Assembly: GCF_050496765.1 (NCBI RefSeq)
Contig: NZ_JBNWEO010000011.1
Coordinates: forward strand, 295,048-359,047
Direction: 5' to 3'
Source: JAEVLT01 sp050496765
GTDB taxonomy: Bacteria > Bacillota > Bacilli > Bacillales > Cytobacillaceae
DNA: 64,000 nt
Notes under the pieces: generated by a model
What the model was told of the DNA's origin: nothing
The model's database searches: none
What the model saw: only the letters and a program-made list of their open reading frames with translations
Shown: positions 41,760-49,650 of the stretch, one piece after another
Position numbering within the stretch: position 1 is the stretch's first letter
Layout of the letters: every line of letters starts with the position of its first letter
Program-made: the position numbers and the translations under genes

Positions 41760-41950
41760 AGTAAGAAAAACCGGGCAAAAACCGCCCGGTCCTTTTTAGT
41801 TTAGCGGATAGACGAAGTCTGTCGATTTCCCCTCCAGGCACTCGCTTTCTGGGGGGGGGCGTGCGGGTGAAGCCAGTAGTGACCGTTTTACCACGAATCA
41901 GCTTTTTCCTTTCAATGGTCAAGAGATAAGTTAAGATATAAATTCTGGTG
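41760..41950. repeat. Second copy of the composite intergenic repeat (single, partial)
   Basis: It starts AAGAAAAACCGGGCAAAAAC at 41763, then TTTTTAGTTTAGCGG, GTCGATTTCCCCTCCAGG, CACTCGCTTTCTG, GTGCGGGTGAAGCCAGTAG and TGACCGTTTTACC, ending in TATAAATTCTGGTG. It has less than one 52-bp unit. Here the ACCGGGC/GCCCGGT part (41768-41796) forms a good hairpin with a T run and can terminate yumC. Confidence 0.75.
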
Positions 41951-41954
41951 TATA

Positions 41955-41992
41955 AAAAGGCGTCCATTTTCAAAAATGGATGCCTTCTTCTT
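41955..41992 (-). terminator. Intrinsic terminator after yutM
   Basis: AAGGCATCCATTTT pairs with AAAATGGACGCCTT (one wobble) on the minus strand, followed by T residues. Confidence 0.8.
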
Positions 41993-41994
41993 TT

Positions 41995-42360
41995 TCAGCA
42001 TTCCTCCGGTGTTCCAGCATTTGCATCCGTGCGGAATGACGACCCGCATCCGCAGGAAGCGATGGCGTTTGGATTGTCGATGGTGAAGCCTCCGCCCATC
42101 ATCGATTGCTTGTAATCAATTTTGGTGCCTTTTAAAACAGGCGCACTTTCTTTGTCCACTATAATTGGAATCGAATGCTGTTCAAAATGGTGGTCATCTT
42201 CCTTGATTTCATGGTCGAATCCCATTCCATACGATAAACCGCTGCAGCCTCCGCCTTTTACGGCAACCCGCAGGAATGCCCCTTCTTCTTCATTATGCTT
42301 CATCATTTCTTTTATTTGAAGAGCCGCAGCTTCCGTTAAAATAATCACATCTTCGCTCAT
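41995..42360 (-). CDS. yutM: A-type iron-sulfur carrier (HesB/IscA family, YutM)
   Basis: This 121-aa protein transfers Fe-S clusters. It has the three conserved Cys: GGGCSGLSYG and, near the C-terminus, SCGCGSSF, in the standard C-x(n)-C-x-C arrangement. It starts MSEDVIILTEAAALQIKEMM and ends with an extra TPEEC tail. B. subtilis YutM/SufA is the closest type. It is one of two Fe-S assembly factors in this window (the other is YutI), both close to the Fe-S enzyme lipA. Confidence 0.92.
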   Translation of the reverse strand: MSEDVIILTEAAALQIKEMMKHNEEEGAFLRVAVKGGGCSGLSYGMGFDHEIKEDDHHFEQHSIPIIVDKESAPVLKGTKIDYKQSMMGGGFTIDNPNAIASCGCGSSFRTDANAGTPEEC

Positions 42361-42455
42361 TTTACTTCCTCCCTGTTGGTTTACTTTTAAGTATAATGAT
42401 TTGAAATCAAGTTCTCAAATCATGAGATTCAGCAGTCATTTAGGAATTTTTGCGC

Positions 42456-42461
42456 TATAAT
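42456..42461 (+). promoter_or_regulatory. -10 element of the DUF2225 gene
   Basis: A perfect TATAAT. It places the transcript start near 42468, only 8 nt before an ATG at 42476, which supports the downstream ATG at 42494 as the true start. Confidence 0.5.
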
Positions 42462-42493
42462 AAAAGTATTCCATTATGAAAAGAGATTGGCCA

Positions 42494-43180
42494 ATGACTG
42501 AATTAGAACCATTGTATGATAAAAAGCTGGAATGTCTACTTTGCAAACAGCCTTTTACGAGCAAGAAAGTTCGCAGCCGTTTTGTGAAAATAAAGGAAGT
42601 TGATACGGATTTTTGTCCCGTTTATGAATCGGATGAAGTGAACCCGCTACTTTATCCAATTCATGTTTGCCCCGCGTGCGGCTTTTCGTTTTCCGATGAT
42701 TTTTCAAAATACTTTCCCCCTGGGGCAAAGGAATCGATTCAAACAAAGGTAACAGACCGCTGGGTTCCCCGGAATTTTGGTACTGAACGCACGATTCAGC
42801 AAGCAATCCAAGCATACAAACTCGCCATTTACTGTGGAACTTTAAAAAAAGAAAAACATGTTCTCCTAGCCGGCATGTATCTTCGCACTGCCTGGTTTTA
42901 TCGCAGTCTGAAAGAAGAGCAGCAAGAATTGCGCTTTTTAAAATTAGCCGGAGAGGAATATGAGCAGTCCTACATGGAGGATGATTTCAAAGGTTCTCAA
43001 GTTTCCGAGGTCAAAATCCTTTATTTGATTGGCGAATTGTCAAGGCGAATCAAGGATGTTGATAAAGCCACCAAGTTTTTCTCAATGGTGATCGAGCGTC
43101 AAAAGCAGACTGTCGAGCCAAAGATCATTGAAATGGCAAAAGAGCGCTGGCATGAAATAAGAGATTCGCGCAAAAACTGA
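42494..43180 (+). CDS. DUF2225 protein with zinc-ribbon start and TPR-like end
   Basis: This 228-aa cytoplasmic protein has Cys pairs at KLECLLCKQPF and HVCPACGFSF, which form a split zinc ribbon in the first 70 residues. An all-helical half follows (about 100-228) with IQAYKLAIYCGT and LAGMYLRTAWFYRSL, like tetratricopeptide helices. This is the DUF2225 pattern; the function is unknown. The ATG at 42494 has AAGAGA upstream and fits the promoter position. A hairpin follows the stop. Confidence 0.88.
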   Translation: MTELEPLYDKKLECLLCKQPFTSKKVRSRFVKIKEVDTDFCPVYESDEVNPLLYPIHVCPACGFSFSDDFSKYFPPGAKESIQTKVTDRWVPRNFGTERTIQQAIQAYKLAIYCGTLKKEKHVLLAGMYLRTAWFYRSLKEEQQELRFLKLAGEEYEQSYMEDDFKGSQVSEVKILYLIGELSRRIKDVDKATKFFSMVIERQKQTVEPKIIEMAKERWHEIRDSRKN

Positions 43181-43208
43181 AGGAACGGTTTAGAAACCGT
43201 TCCTTTTC
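43181..43208. terminator. Bidirectional terminator
   Basis: GGAACGGTTT pairs with AAACCGTTCC around a 3-4 base loop, followed by TTTTC, between convergent genes. Confidence 0.85.
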
Positions 43209-43210
43209 TA

Positions 43211-43450
43211 TTAAAACATTGGGTTTTCATCCAAAAATTGATAGATCTTTTCAACGAGCTCTTCCGGAGAATTTCCGGTTACCATTTCACCGTTCACTAA
43301 TGCAAATAAAGTAGAAGCACATTTCCCGCAATAGCTTAGACAGCCATATTCAATGATATCCAAGTTCGGATCTCGTTCCAATATTTCTCTGGCTTTCTGT
43401 GAACCGCTCGCCAAATTACTGACACAAAACTCAATGATCGGTTTAAACAT
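43211..43450 (-). CDS. yuzB: YuzB-family protein (UPF0349)
   Basis: This 79-aa protein starts MFKPIIEFCVSNLASG with a central EYGCLSYCGKC and an Asn-rich NGEMVTGNSPEEL. The Cys arrangement (one early Cys, then C-x3-C-x2-C) is like a thioredoxin-like [2Fe-2S] ferredoxin fold with four Cys, which is an inference. The length matches B. subtilis YuzB. The ATG at 43450 has GAGGTG upstream. It is divergent from yutJ. Confidence 0.88.
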   Translation of the reverse strand: MFKPIIEFCVSNLASGSQKAREILERDPNLDIIEYGCLSYCGKCASTLFALVNGEMVTGNSPEELVEKIYQFLDENPMF

Positions 43451-43672
43451 TCTTTTCACCTCTACTAACTTACTATCCTACGCTTTTTTAATCATCTCGT
43501 CAAATATCATTTCTTATATATATTTGTCAATATGTAAGCGTTATATGTTGTTATTTTGTCACAATTTCGTTATACTCATTATGGATTGAAATCACAGAAA
43601 ATAATATTTTTTTCAAATAACGTCCTTCTAGAGTTTTTGACAAAATGCTTCAACAAAGGGGAAAAGGCAAAA

Positions 43673-44740
43673 ATGAACAAGCTCGTAATTCTCGGTGGAG
43701 GATACGGCGGGATGAAAATCATCAATGAACTTCTTCCCGGCCATCTTCCCGAAAATGCATCGATTACGTTAATTGACCGTGTTCCATACCACTGTTTGAA
43801 AACAGAGTATTATGCACTTGCTGCTGGAACTATTTCTGACAAAGAGGTACGTGTGAGCTTTCCGGAACATCCACGACTTCATATTCACTATGGGGTCGTT
43901 GAACGGATCGATTTAAAGGAAAAAAAAGTTTTGCTTAGCGATGGAGATGCTGTTGACTATGACGATTTAGTCATCGGTCTTGGCTGTGAAGACAAATATC
44001 ATAATGTTCCCGGTGCAGATAAATATACCTACAGTATCCAAAACATTCGTAAAGCAAGAAAGACCTACACCATTTTAAACAATTTGCCTGCTGATTCTGT
44101 GGTCGGTATTGTCGGCGCAGGGCTTAGCGGGGTTGAGCTGGCGAGTGAACTGAGTGAAAGCCGGCCGGATATAACAATAAAACTATTTGATCGCGGCAAA
44201 CATATCTTATCGGATTTTCCCGACCGTTTAAGCAAATACGTTGAGAAATGGTTTGTTCACCATCAAGTTGACATCATTAACGAATCCAATATCACAAAAG
44301 TCGAAGAGAAAACGCTTTATAACCATGATGAGCCGATACACTGCGATGCCATTGTCTGGACCGCAGGGATTCAGGCAAATCGGATTGTTCGTGAAATGGA
44401 TATTGAACATGATGCATTGGGCAGAGCGGTGATCACACCGCTTCACCATTTGCCAAGCGATGAACATGTCTTTTTTGTTGGGGATTGCGCAAGCCTGCCG
44501 CATGCTCCAAGCGCTCAGCTTGCGGAAGGGCAGGCGATTCAGATTGTTGAGGTGTTAAAGAAGCGCTGGAATCAAGAACAATTGCCTGCTGCATTACCAA
44601 CGATTAAGTTAAAAGGCGTTCTTGGGTCGCTTGGTAAGAAACATGGATTTGGCATCATGGGGGAACGCCCGATTACCGGACGGGTTGCCCGGCTGTTGAA
44701 ATCCGGCATTCTCTGGATGTACAAGTACCATAATGGTTGA
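43673..44740 (+). CDS. yutJ: YutJ-type NADH dehydrogenase-like flavoprotein
   Basis: This 355-aa pyridine nucleotide-disulfide family flavoprotein has the FAD fold VILGGGYGGMKII at the start, the NAD fold VVGIVGAGLSGVELASEL, and FFVGDCASL near the end. The length equals that of B. subtilis YutJ. It is related to NDH-2, but shorter than YumB and without an obvious membrane-binding C-terminal helix pair, so the electron acceptor is uncertain. The ATG at 43673 has AAAGGGG upstream; a longer upstream frame lacks a ribosome binding site. Confidence 0.9.
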   Translation: MNKLVILGGGYGGMKIINELLPGHLPENASITLIDRVPYHCLKTEYYALAAGTISDKEVRVSFPEHPRLHIHYGVVERIDLKEKKVLLSDGDAVDYDDLVIGLGCEDKYHNVPGADKYTYSIQNIRKARKTYTILNNLPADSVVGIVGAGLSGVELASELSESRPDITIKLFDRGKHILSDFPDRLSKYVEKWFVHHQVDIINESNITKVEEKTLYNHDEPIHCDAIVWTAGIQANRIVREMDIEHDALGRAVITPLHHLPSDEHVFFVGDCASLPHAPSAQLAEGQAIQIVEVLKKRWNQEQLPAALPTIKLKGVLGSLGKKHGFGIMGERPITGRVARLLKSGILWMYKYHNG

Positions 44741-44750
44741 TAGCGGATGA

Positions 44751-44790
44751 AGAAAAAACCAGGCGTTTGGTTAACCTGGTTTTTTCTTCA
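44751..44790. terminator. Long bidirectional terminator yutJ/yuzD
   Basis: GAAGAAAAAACCAGG pairs perfectly with CCTGGTTTTTTCTTC around an 11-base loop between convergent genes. Confidence 0.9.
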
Positions 44791-45120
44791 TGATTCTGCC
44801 TTATAGCCGTATTTCTCCATTTCGGCAAAAATGGTCTTTAAGCGCGGATCCCCTTCGCCTACAACCTGTTCATTGATAACAACAACAGGATAAAACATTT
44901 CCTCTTCCAGCACTTTTTTTGCGAATTTTTCTTTTGTCTTATCAACAGGTGGATTAAAAAGATCCACATACGTTAGAACAAATGGCTGGTTTGGAAATTT
45001 TCTTGTAATCGCGGCTTGCAACCATTCCAACGTTTCCTTGGAAGAGGGCATCCTTACACAGCTTTGGCAAATTTCTTCGGCGCCATAAACAACAATTTCA
45101 ATTCCTTGACTTTCGCTCAT
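44788..45120 (-). CDS. yuzD: YuzD-family thioredoxin-like protein (DUF1462)
   Basis: This 110-aa protein has a thioredoxin-like layout: IEIVVYGAEEICQSCVRMPS with a C-x2-C at the first helix, and FYPVVVINEQVVGEGDPRL (a cis-Pro-like loop followed by a beta hairpin). It matches B. subtilis YuzD. It probably takes part in thiol redox or Fe-S work next to yutI, which is divergent 145 nt away. Confidence 0.88.
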   Translation of the reverse strand: MSESQGIEIVVYGAEEICQSCVRMPSSKETLEWLQAAITRKFPNQPFVLTYVDLFNPPVDKTKEKFAKKVLEEEMFYPVVVINEQVVGEGDPRLKTIFAEMEKYGYKAES

Positions 45121-45264
45121 GTTTGATTCCTCGTTTTTCTTTTATTTTATAATATTATTCTGTTTAATACTAAGAAAATGTTATAAATCAGCACATTTCC
45201 ATTCTATCACAATGGATTTTTCCATACGGTGACATTATAATAAAGGATAGGAAAGGAGTCGATT

Positions 45265-45504
45265 ATGATGAACGATTTAGAAATGAAAGAACAAGTCCAA
45301 GAAGTATTAGATAAATTGCGCCCGTTTCTTCTTCGCGATGGCGGAGATTGTGAATTAGTTGATGTTGAGGATGGCATTGTAAAACTTCGTCTCCTTGGTG
45401 CATGTGGCAGCTGCCCAAGCTCCACGATCACACTAAAAGCTGGAATTGAGCGCGCTCTTTTAGAGGAAGTTCCCGGCGTTCTTGAAGTGGAGCAAGTGTT
45501 TTAA
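45265..45504 (+). CDS. yutI: NifU-like Fe-S scaffold (YutI)
   Basis: This 79-aa protein has the NifU C-terminal domain: RPFLLRDGGDCELVDVEDG and the cluster-binding CGSCPSS. It acts as an Fe-S scaffold or carrier. GGAAAGGAG precedes the ATG; a second ATG directly follows the first. A strong terminator follows. Confidence 0.94.
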   Translation: MMNDLEMKEQVQEVLDKLRPFLLRDGGDCELVDVEDGIVKLRLLGACGSCPSSTITLKAGIERALLEEVPGVLEVEQVF

Positions 45505-45538
45505 AAGAAAACTCGCCATTTAACGGCGAGTTTTCTTT
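45505..45538. terminator. Bidirectional terminator
   Basis: AAAACTCGCC pairs with GGCGAGTTTT around a 7-base loop between convergent genes. Confidence 0.88.
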
Positions 45539-46530
45539 TATTGTACAATGCCCTTTGTCACCCAATCTTGATTAACGAGTGTAGGCGGCCTTCTTCCACT
45601 TAAAACCGCATCGATGTTTTTAACGCATAAGTCCATCATCGCTGTCCGAGTGTCAATACTTGAGCTACCGATATGCGGAAGAGCGACGACATTTGTCAGT
45701 TTTAGCAGCGGATGATCAGCGCCAATCGGCTCACTTGCAAAAACGTCAAGACCAGCTCCGGCTATTTCACCTGTTTCAAGAGCTTCGTACAATGCCTGCT
45801 CATCGACAACTGGCCCCCTGCCAACGTTTATAAAAACCGCCGTCTTTTTCATTTTTTGAAAAACTTCCAATGTGAATAAATTCCTTGTTTCAGCAGTAAG
45901 CGGTGTCAAACAAACAACGAAATCAGCCTTCTCCACCAATTCCTCAAAAGAGGCGTAGCATGCGCCAAGCTGTTTCTCGACTTCCGGCTTCCTTGTCCGG
46001 TTATGATACAAAATCCTCATCTCAAAACCTGAAGCCCGTTTGGCAACTGCTTCGCCAATTTTCCCCATCCCGACGATTCCAATCGTTTTATGGTGAACAT
46101 CCTGGCCGGCCAACAACAATGGACTCCAGCCTCTCCATTTGTCCTGTTTTACCATTTCTGCTGCTTCGACAATCCTTCTGGCCGTGGCTAATAACAGCGC
46201 AAACGTAAGATCGGCCGTGGTATCTGTTAAAACTTCCGGAGTGTTGCACACGGCAATCCCTCTTTTGCTTGCAGCAGCTAGATCGATATTATCAAACCCT
46301 ACAGCCATATTGGCAATCACTTTCAACTCTCTTGCCGTCTCCAATAAAGTTTCATCAATCCGGTCGGATAACATGGTTAAGAGGGCATCTGCCCGCTGTG
46401 CCTCGTTGATTAATCGTTCTCTTGGCACCGCTTGAACGTCACGGTTCCACATGGTTACTTCATATTTTTCTTTTAGCGGTTGAATAACCGCTTCTGGCAG
46501 CTTTCTGGTAATAAAAATAGTCGGTTTCAT
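45538..46530 (-). CDS. D-isomer 2-hydroxyacid dehydrogenase (glyoxylate/hydroxypyruvate reductase type)
   Basis: This NAD(P)H-dependent cytoplasmic enzyme is 330 aa, normal for the family. It shows the nucleotide fold IGIVGMGKIGEAVAKRA, then KKTAVFINVGRGPVVDEQAL, GAGLDVFASEP (catalytic Glu region) and LPHIGSSS (catalytic His). It is most like B. subtilis YvcT or glyoxylate reductase (GyaR); the physiological substrate is not certain. The ATG has AAAGGAAA upstream. Confidence 0.92.
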   Translation of the reverse strand: MKPTIFITRKLPEAVIQPLKEKYEVTMWNRDVQAVPRERLINEAQRADALLTMLSDRIDETLLETARELKVIANMAVGFDNIDLAAASKRGIAVCNTPEVLTDTTADLTFALLLATARRIVEAAEMVKQDKWRGWSPLLLAGQDVHHKTIGIVGMGKIGEAVAKRASGFEMRILYHNRTRKPEVEKQLGACYASFEELVEKADFVVCLTPLTAETRNLFTLEVFQKMKKTAVFINVGRGPVVDEQALYEALETGEIAGAGLDVFASEPIGADHPLLKLTNVVALPHIGSSSIDTRTAMMDLCVKNIDAVLSGRRPPTLVNQDWVTKGIVQ

Positions 46531-46582
46531 GCGAGATTTCCTTTCTACACGAACTGCTTTTTCATTATTTTACCACAATCCG

Positions 46583-47596
46583 TTAGCGAACCGTATACAG
46601 CCATTCTGGAATTGACAAGTTGAATTTCTTCACTGGTGCTCCCACAAGATAAAAAAAATTTCCTAAAAACCGCTCATACTCCTTTGATTGCCGAAGAATT
46701 TTCATCAATTGTTCTTCGAGAAGCTTTTTGTTCTGTTCAGAGCGGGTCAAATAATATTGTTCAACGCATTCAAAATAGTGAAGCGGAAACATGATTCGCG
46801 CGTACAATAACTTCCATGAAAAAGAAGATAGTGGTGCTATCGATTGATACTCTTCAAAAAATCGTTTTACTTCGGGTTCATAGGTTTGGATATTATAAAA
46901 GTAGCGCTCTCTTGTCCATTCGGCTAAGTCACGGCTGCGATGATCAAATACCCAATCAAACGGATTTTTCAATAAAAATTCTTGACCCCATGATTTTTTC
47001 GAGAAACGTTCATGGCAGACGGTTCCATTGTCAACTTCCGTAGGGTCATCATCGATTTCCGTATCAACTAAAAATTGAATGGCATTTTCCGTCAACCCCA
47101 AATAATACGGAAACGATTCAACAAACATGCGTTCAAATTCATCTTCCGGTGTTTGAAAGAGAAGTCCATTCCATACTTTTTCCATTTGCTCAAGCCGCTT
47201 TACCCATAGCTCTTTCCATTGGCCAATCCGCTTGGATCGCTCAATCAGAAAGGGAATTCTTCTTCCCCGTTCATGAAATTTAGCTAATTTACGCCCGAGT
47301 TTCATGGAGTTTCTCCGTTCTGTCTGCCGGCTTGCCAACACACAGTAGTTCTTGTTTTCCCATGTTGTTAAGTATTTCCCTTCTTTTGTGGGTACAAAGA
47401 CAGGGACATGGCGATCGCCAAAATTTCGTAAGTGTTCGGCAATTTTCCCCAATTCAATTAAATCTTCCTCCTGATAGTGCTCGGCTGTTGCCGGAAAGTA
47501 CAGCCACCCGTTTCCTCGTAAAGCTTCGTATGAATCAAGCTGAATTGAACCATCTACTTTAATTCCGTACTCTTTTTCAAGCATTGTTTGCAGCAT
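46583..47596 (-). CDS. yutH: Spore coat-associated protein YutH (CotS family)
   Basis: This 337-aa protein has the aminoglycoside-phosphotransferase-like fold of the CotS family. The kinase motifs are degenerate: the catalytic loop region reads VCHERFSKKSWG and the metal loop FDWVFDHRSRD. The N-terminal YGIKVDGSIQL and the length agree with B. subtilis YutH, reported as a coat protein. It is divergent from yutG. Confidence 0.88.
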   Translation of the reverse strand: MLQTMLEKEYGIKVDGSIQLDSYEALRGNGWLYFPATAEHYQEEDLIELGKIAEHLRNFGDRHVPVFVPTKEGKYLTTWENKNYCVLASRQTERRNSMKLGRKLAKFHERGRRIPFLIERSKRIGQWKELWVKRLEQMEKVWNGLLFQTPEDEFERMFVESFPYYLGLTENAIQFLVDTEIDDDPTEVDNGTVCHERFSKKSWGQEFLLKNPFDWVFDHRSRDLAEWTRERYFYNIQTYEPEVKRFFEEYQSIAPLSSFSWKLLYARIMFPLHYFECVEQYYLTRSEQNKKLLEEQLMKILRQSKEYERFLGNFFYLVGAPVKKFNLSIPEWLYTVR

Positions 47597-47795
47597 GTTT
47601 TTTCCCCCTTTCCTTCAATCCCTTAAGACATTTATATGTGACCATCGCTTTTTAAAGTATAAGGAAAAGGATAACGGAAACGCTAATCCTTGAAAAAGAA
47701 AACATGGTATTTTTGTTCCTTTTTTATACTGGCTGCATATTTTAAGAAAAAGGGGTTTGAACTGTGAAAATCAAAAGAAAAGGTGAGAAGAAATC

Positions 47796-48296
47796 ATGGC
47801 GGAAAGCAAGAAAGTAGATATTATCGAGGAAACGGCCCGCAAATGGTTGAAAGAGCGAGGGGTGACGATTCAGGATATCGCCAGCCTTGTTTATTATTTG
47901 CAGGAAAAATACCATGAGAACTTAACAATGGACGATTGCATAACGAATGTGGAGCGCGTCCTTTCAAAACGGGAAGTTCAAAATGCGATTATTACAGGAA
48001 TCCAACTGGATATCCTCGCTGAAAAGGGTCTTCTTGAAGAACCGCTGCAATCGATCATTGCAACAGATGAAAGCTTGTATGGCGTAGATGAGATTCTGGC
48101 CTTTTCAATTGTAAATGTGTACGGCTCCATCGGGTTTACCAATTACGGCTATATTGATAAGCAAAAACCGGGAATTTTGCACCATTTAAATGATAAATCA
48201 ACAGGTGAGTGCCACACTTTTTTAGATGATTTAGTTGGAGCGATTGCTGCGGCAGCATCCAGCAGACTGGCACACCGTGCTGCAAAGGCTGAATAA
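47796..48296 (+). CDS. yutG: YutG, PgpA-family phosphatidylglycerophosphatase-like
   Basis: This 166-aa protein has the PgpA pattern, with GVTIQDIASLVYYLQ early and FLDDLVGAIAAAASSRLAH at the end. The metal-binding acidic residues (TDESLYGVDEI, FLDD) are present. The family dephosphorylates phosphatidylglycerol phosphate, but soluble YutG-type members are poorly studied, so the substrate is inferred. AAAAGGTGAG precedes the ATG. Confidence 0.85.
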   Translation: MAESKKVDIIEETARKWLKERGVTIQDIASLVYYLQEKYHENLTMDDCITNVERVLSKREVQNAIITGIQLDILAEKGLLEEPLQSIIATDESLYGVDEILAFSIVNVYGSIGFTNYGYIDKQKPGILHHLNDKSTGECHTFLDDLVGAIAAAASSRLAHRAAKAE

Positions 48297-48299
48297 GCA

Positions 48300-48338
48300 A
48301 AACAGGCTGAATCTTTATAAGGATTCAGCCTGTTTTCT
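48300..48338. terminator. Bidirectional terminator yutG/yutF
   Basis: AAAACAGGCTGAATC pairs perfectly with GATTCAGCCTGTTTT between the convergent genes. Confidence 0.9.
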
Positions 48339-49103
48339 TTACAGCCTCCATTCATCCAGTGAATCTACTACATAGGATGGCTTTCGGTCATAGCCTTTGA
48401 GCAATTCTTTTGTTGTCACCCCTGTGTGGACAAGGAGGGTATCCATCCCTGCGTTCAGGCCCGCAAGAATGTCGGTGTCATAATTGTCGCCAACCATTAG
48501 GGTATCTTCCTTGGCCATTCCAAGAACTTTAAGCGCTTGTTCCATAATGATGCTTTCCGGCTTTCCGATAAAAATCGGCTCGGTTTGCGTTGTCACGGCA
48601 ATAACCGATGTCAGTGAACCATTTCCCGGAAGGAGCCCCCGTTCCGTCGGCAAGGCAATATCTCCGTTCGTTGAAATAAACACGGCGCCATTGCGAACGG
48701 CAAGTGCTGCCACTGCTAATTTTTCATAATTGATTTCCCTGTCAATTCCCATTACAACATAATCAGCATGTTCTTTTGCAAATGAAAAACCTTTTTCTTT
48801 TAAAGCTGTTTGAATGCCTTCTTCCCCGATCACGTAGATCGAGGCATCACTTTTTCGCTCATATATATAGTTTGCCGTCGCTTGACTCGTGGTAAAAACG
48901 AGTTCCGCTTCACAAGGAATATCAAACTGGCGCAATTTTTCCGCCACCTGTTCCGGCGTTCTTGAAGAATTGTTCGTGACAAACAAGTAGGGAATCTGTT
49001 TGTTGCGAAGCCGTTTGACAAAATCACTCGCGGCTTCAATCCGCTCTGAACCTCTATACATCGTCCCATCTAAATCAATCAAATACCCTTTATAGTCTTT
49101 CAT
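48339..49103 (-). CDS. yutF: YutF, HAD-superfamily phosphatase (NagD-like, TIGR01457 type)
   Basis: This 254-aa phosphatase of the NagD/PNPase-like subgroup has motif I DLDGTMYRG near residue 10, motif II VTNNSSRTPE, motif III/IV GKPESIIMEQAL and GDNYDTDILAG. The large C2 cap is inserted between motifs II and III. Its likely substrates are sugar or nucleotide phosphates. It is downstream of yutE and transcribed in the same direction. Confidence 0.92.
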   Translation of the reverse strand: MKDYKGYLIDLDGTMYRGSERIEAASDFVKRLRNKQIPYLFVTNNSSRTPEQVAEKLRQFDIPCEAELVFTTSQATANYIYERKSDASIYVIGEEGIQTALKEKGFSFAKEHADYVVMGIDREINYEKLAVAALAVRNGAVFISTNGDIALPTERGLLPGNGSLTSVIAVTTQTEPIFIGKPESIIMEQALKVLGMAKEDTLMVGDNYDTDILAGLNAGMDTLLVHTGVTTKELLKGYDRKPSYVVDSLDEWRL

Positions 49104-49184
49104 TTATTTATACACCTCTTCTATATCCTACCCGAAACACGAAAGGAGACCGCTCGTTTCTTGCGGTCCCTTCCGTAAAGGCAG

Positions 49185-49622
49185 CTACTTTTTAAAAGCC
49201 GAAACAGGCCCCAATTCGTTCGTTAAGTAGTCGCGGATGTTTTTTGGAAAAACGGCAACAGCTTGAAGATGGTTTGAACATTCCCGCCGCAATTCTTCAT
49301 GATTCACTTCTGTATACAGTTGCACAAGTATTTTCCGGTAGGGGATCAGCCGCTTTAAGCTCTGCCCCGTTTCTTCCGAGATAACCTGTTCATCCGTCAA
49401 AATATCAATAATGTCATCGTAGCTTCCAGGATCTCTCATAATAAAGCCGTCAATCACTGCGTTGCCGACGTCTAAAACCGACTCAATCATCATATGTACC
49501 ATTCGCTCAAGTGCTGCTTTTTCAATCAACGTTGACCAATTCTCCGTTTTTAAAAAAAGGTCAATTTGCTTTTCAAGATAGACAAGTGTTGTTTCCATTT
49601 TTTCACGGTCAACAAAATACAA
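49185..49622 (-). CDS. yutE: YutE, DUF86/HepT-like helical protein
   Basis: This 145-aa all-helical protein fits DUF86/HepT with LERMVHMMIESVLDVGNAVI and RKILVQLYTEVNHEEL. Standard HepT toxins carry a C-terminal RX4-6H motif near a Tyr; here RRECSNH is present but lacks the Y, and no MntA-type antitoxin gene lies beside it, so a toxin role is not supported. TTG 49622 was chosen over TTG 49628 because AAAGGAG is better spaced; the N-terminus YFVDREKM fits B. subtilis YutE. Confidence 0.85.
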   Translation of the reverse strand: MYFVDREKMETTLVYLEKQIDLFLKTENWSTLIEKAALERMVHMMIESVLDVGNAVIDGFIMRDPGSYDDIIDILTDEQVISEETGQSLKRLIPYRKILVQLYTEVNHEELRRECSNHLQAVAVFPKNIRDYLTNELGPVSAFKK

Positions 49623-49650
49623 AGCCAATCATCTCCTTTTGGCAAAAAAA

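Noticed and set aside
41749..41973. 74-aa minus-strand frame
   Set aside because: It lies wholly in the second copy of the intergenic repeat, has a low-complexity translation and no ribosome binding site.
49185..49622. HepT toxin of a HepT/MntA toxin-antitoxin pair
   Set aside because: No MntA-type nucleotidyltransferase gene is adjacent, and the usual RX4-6H plus Tyr motif is incomplete. It is the housekeeping-like YutE.
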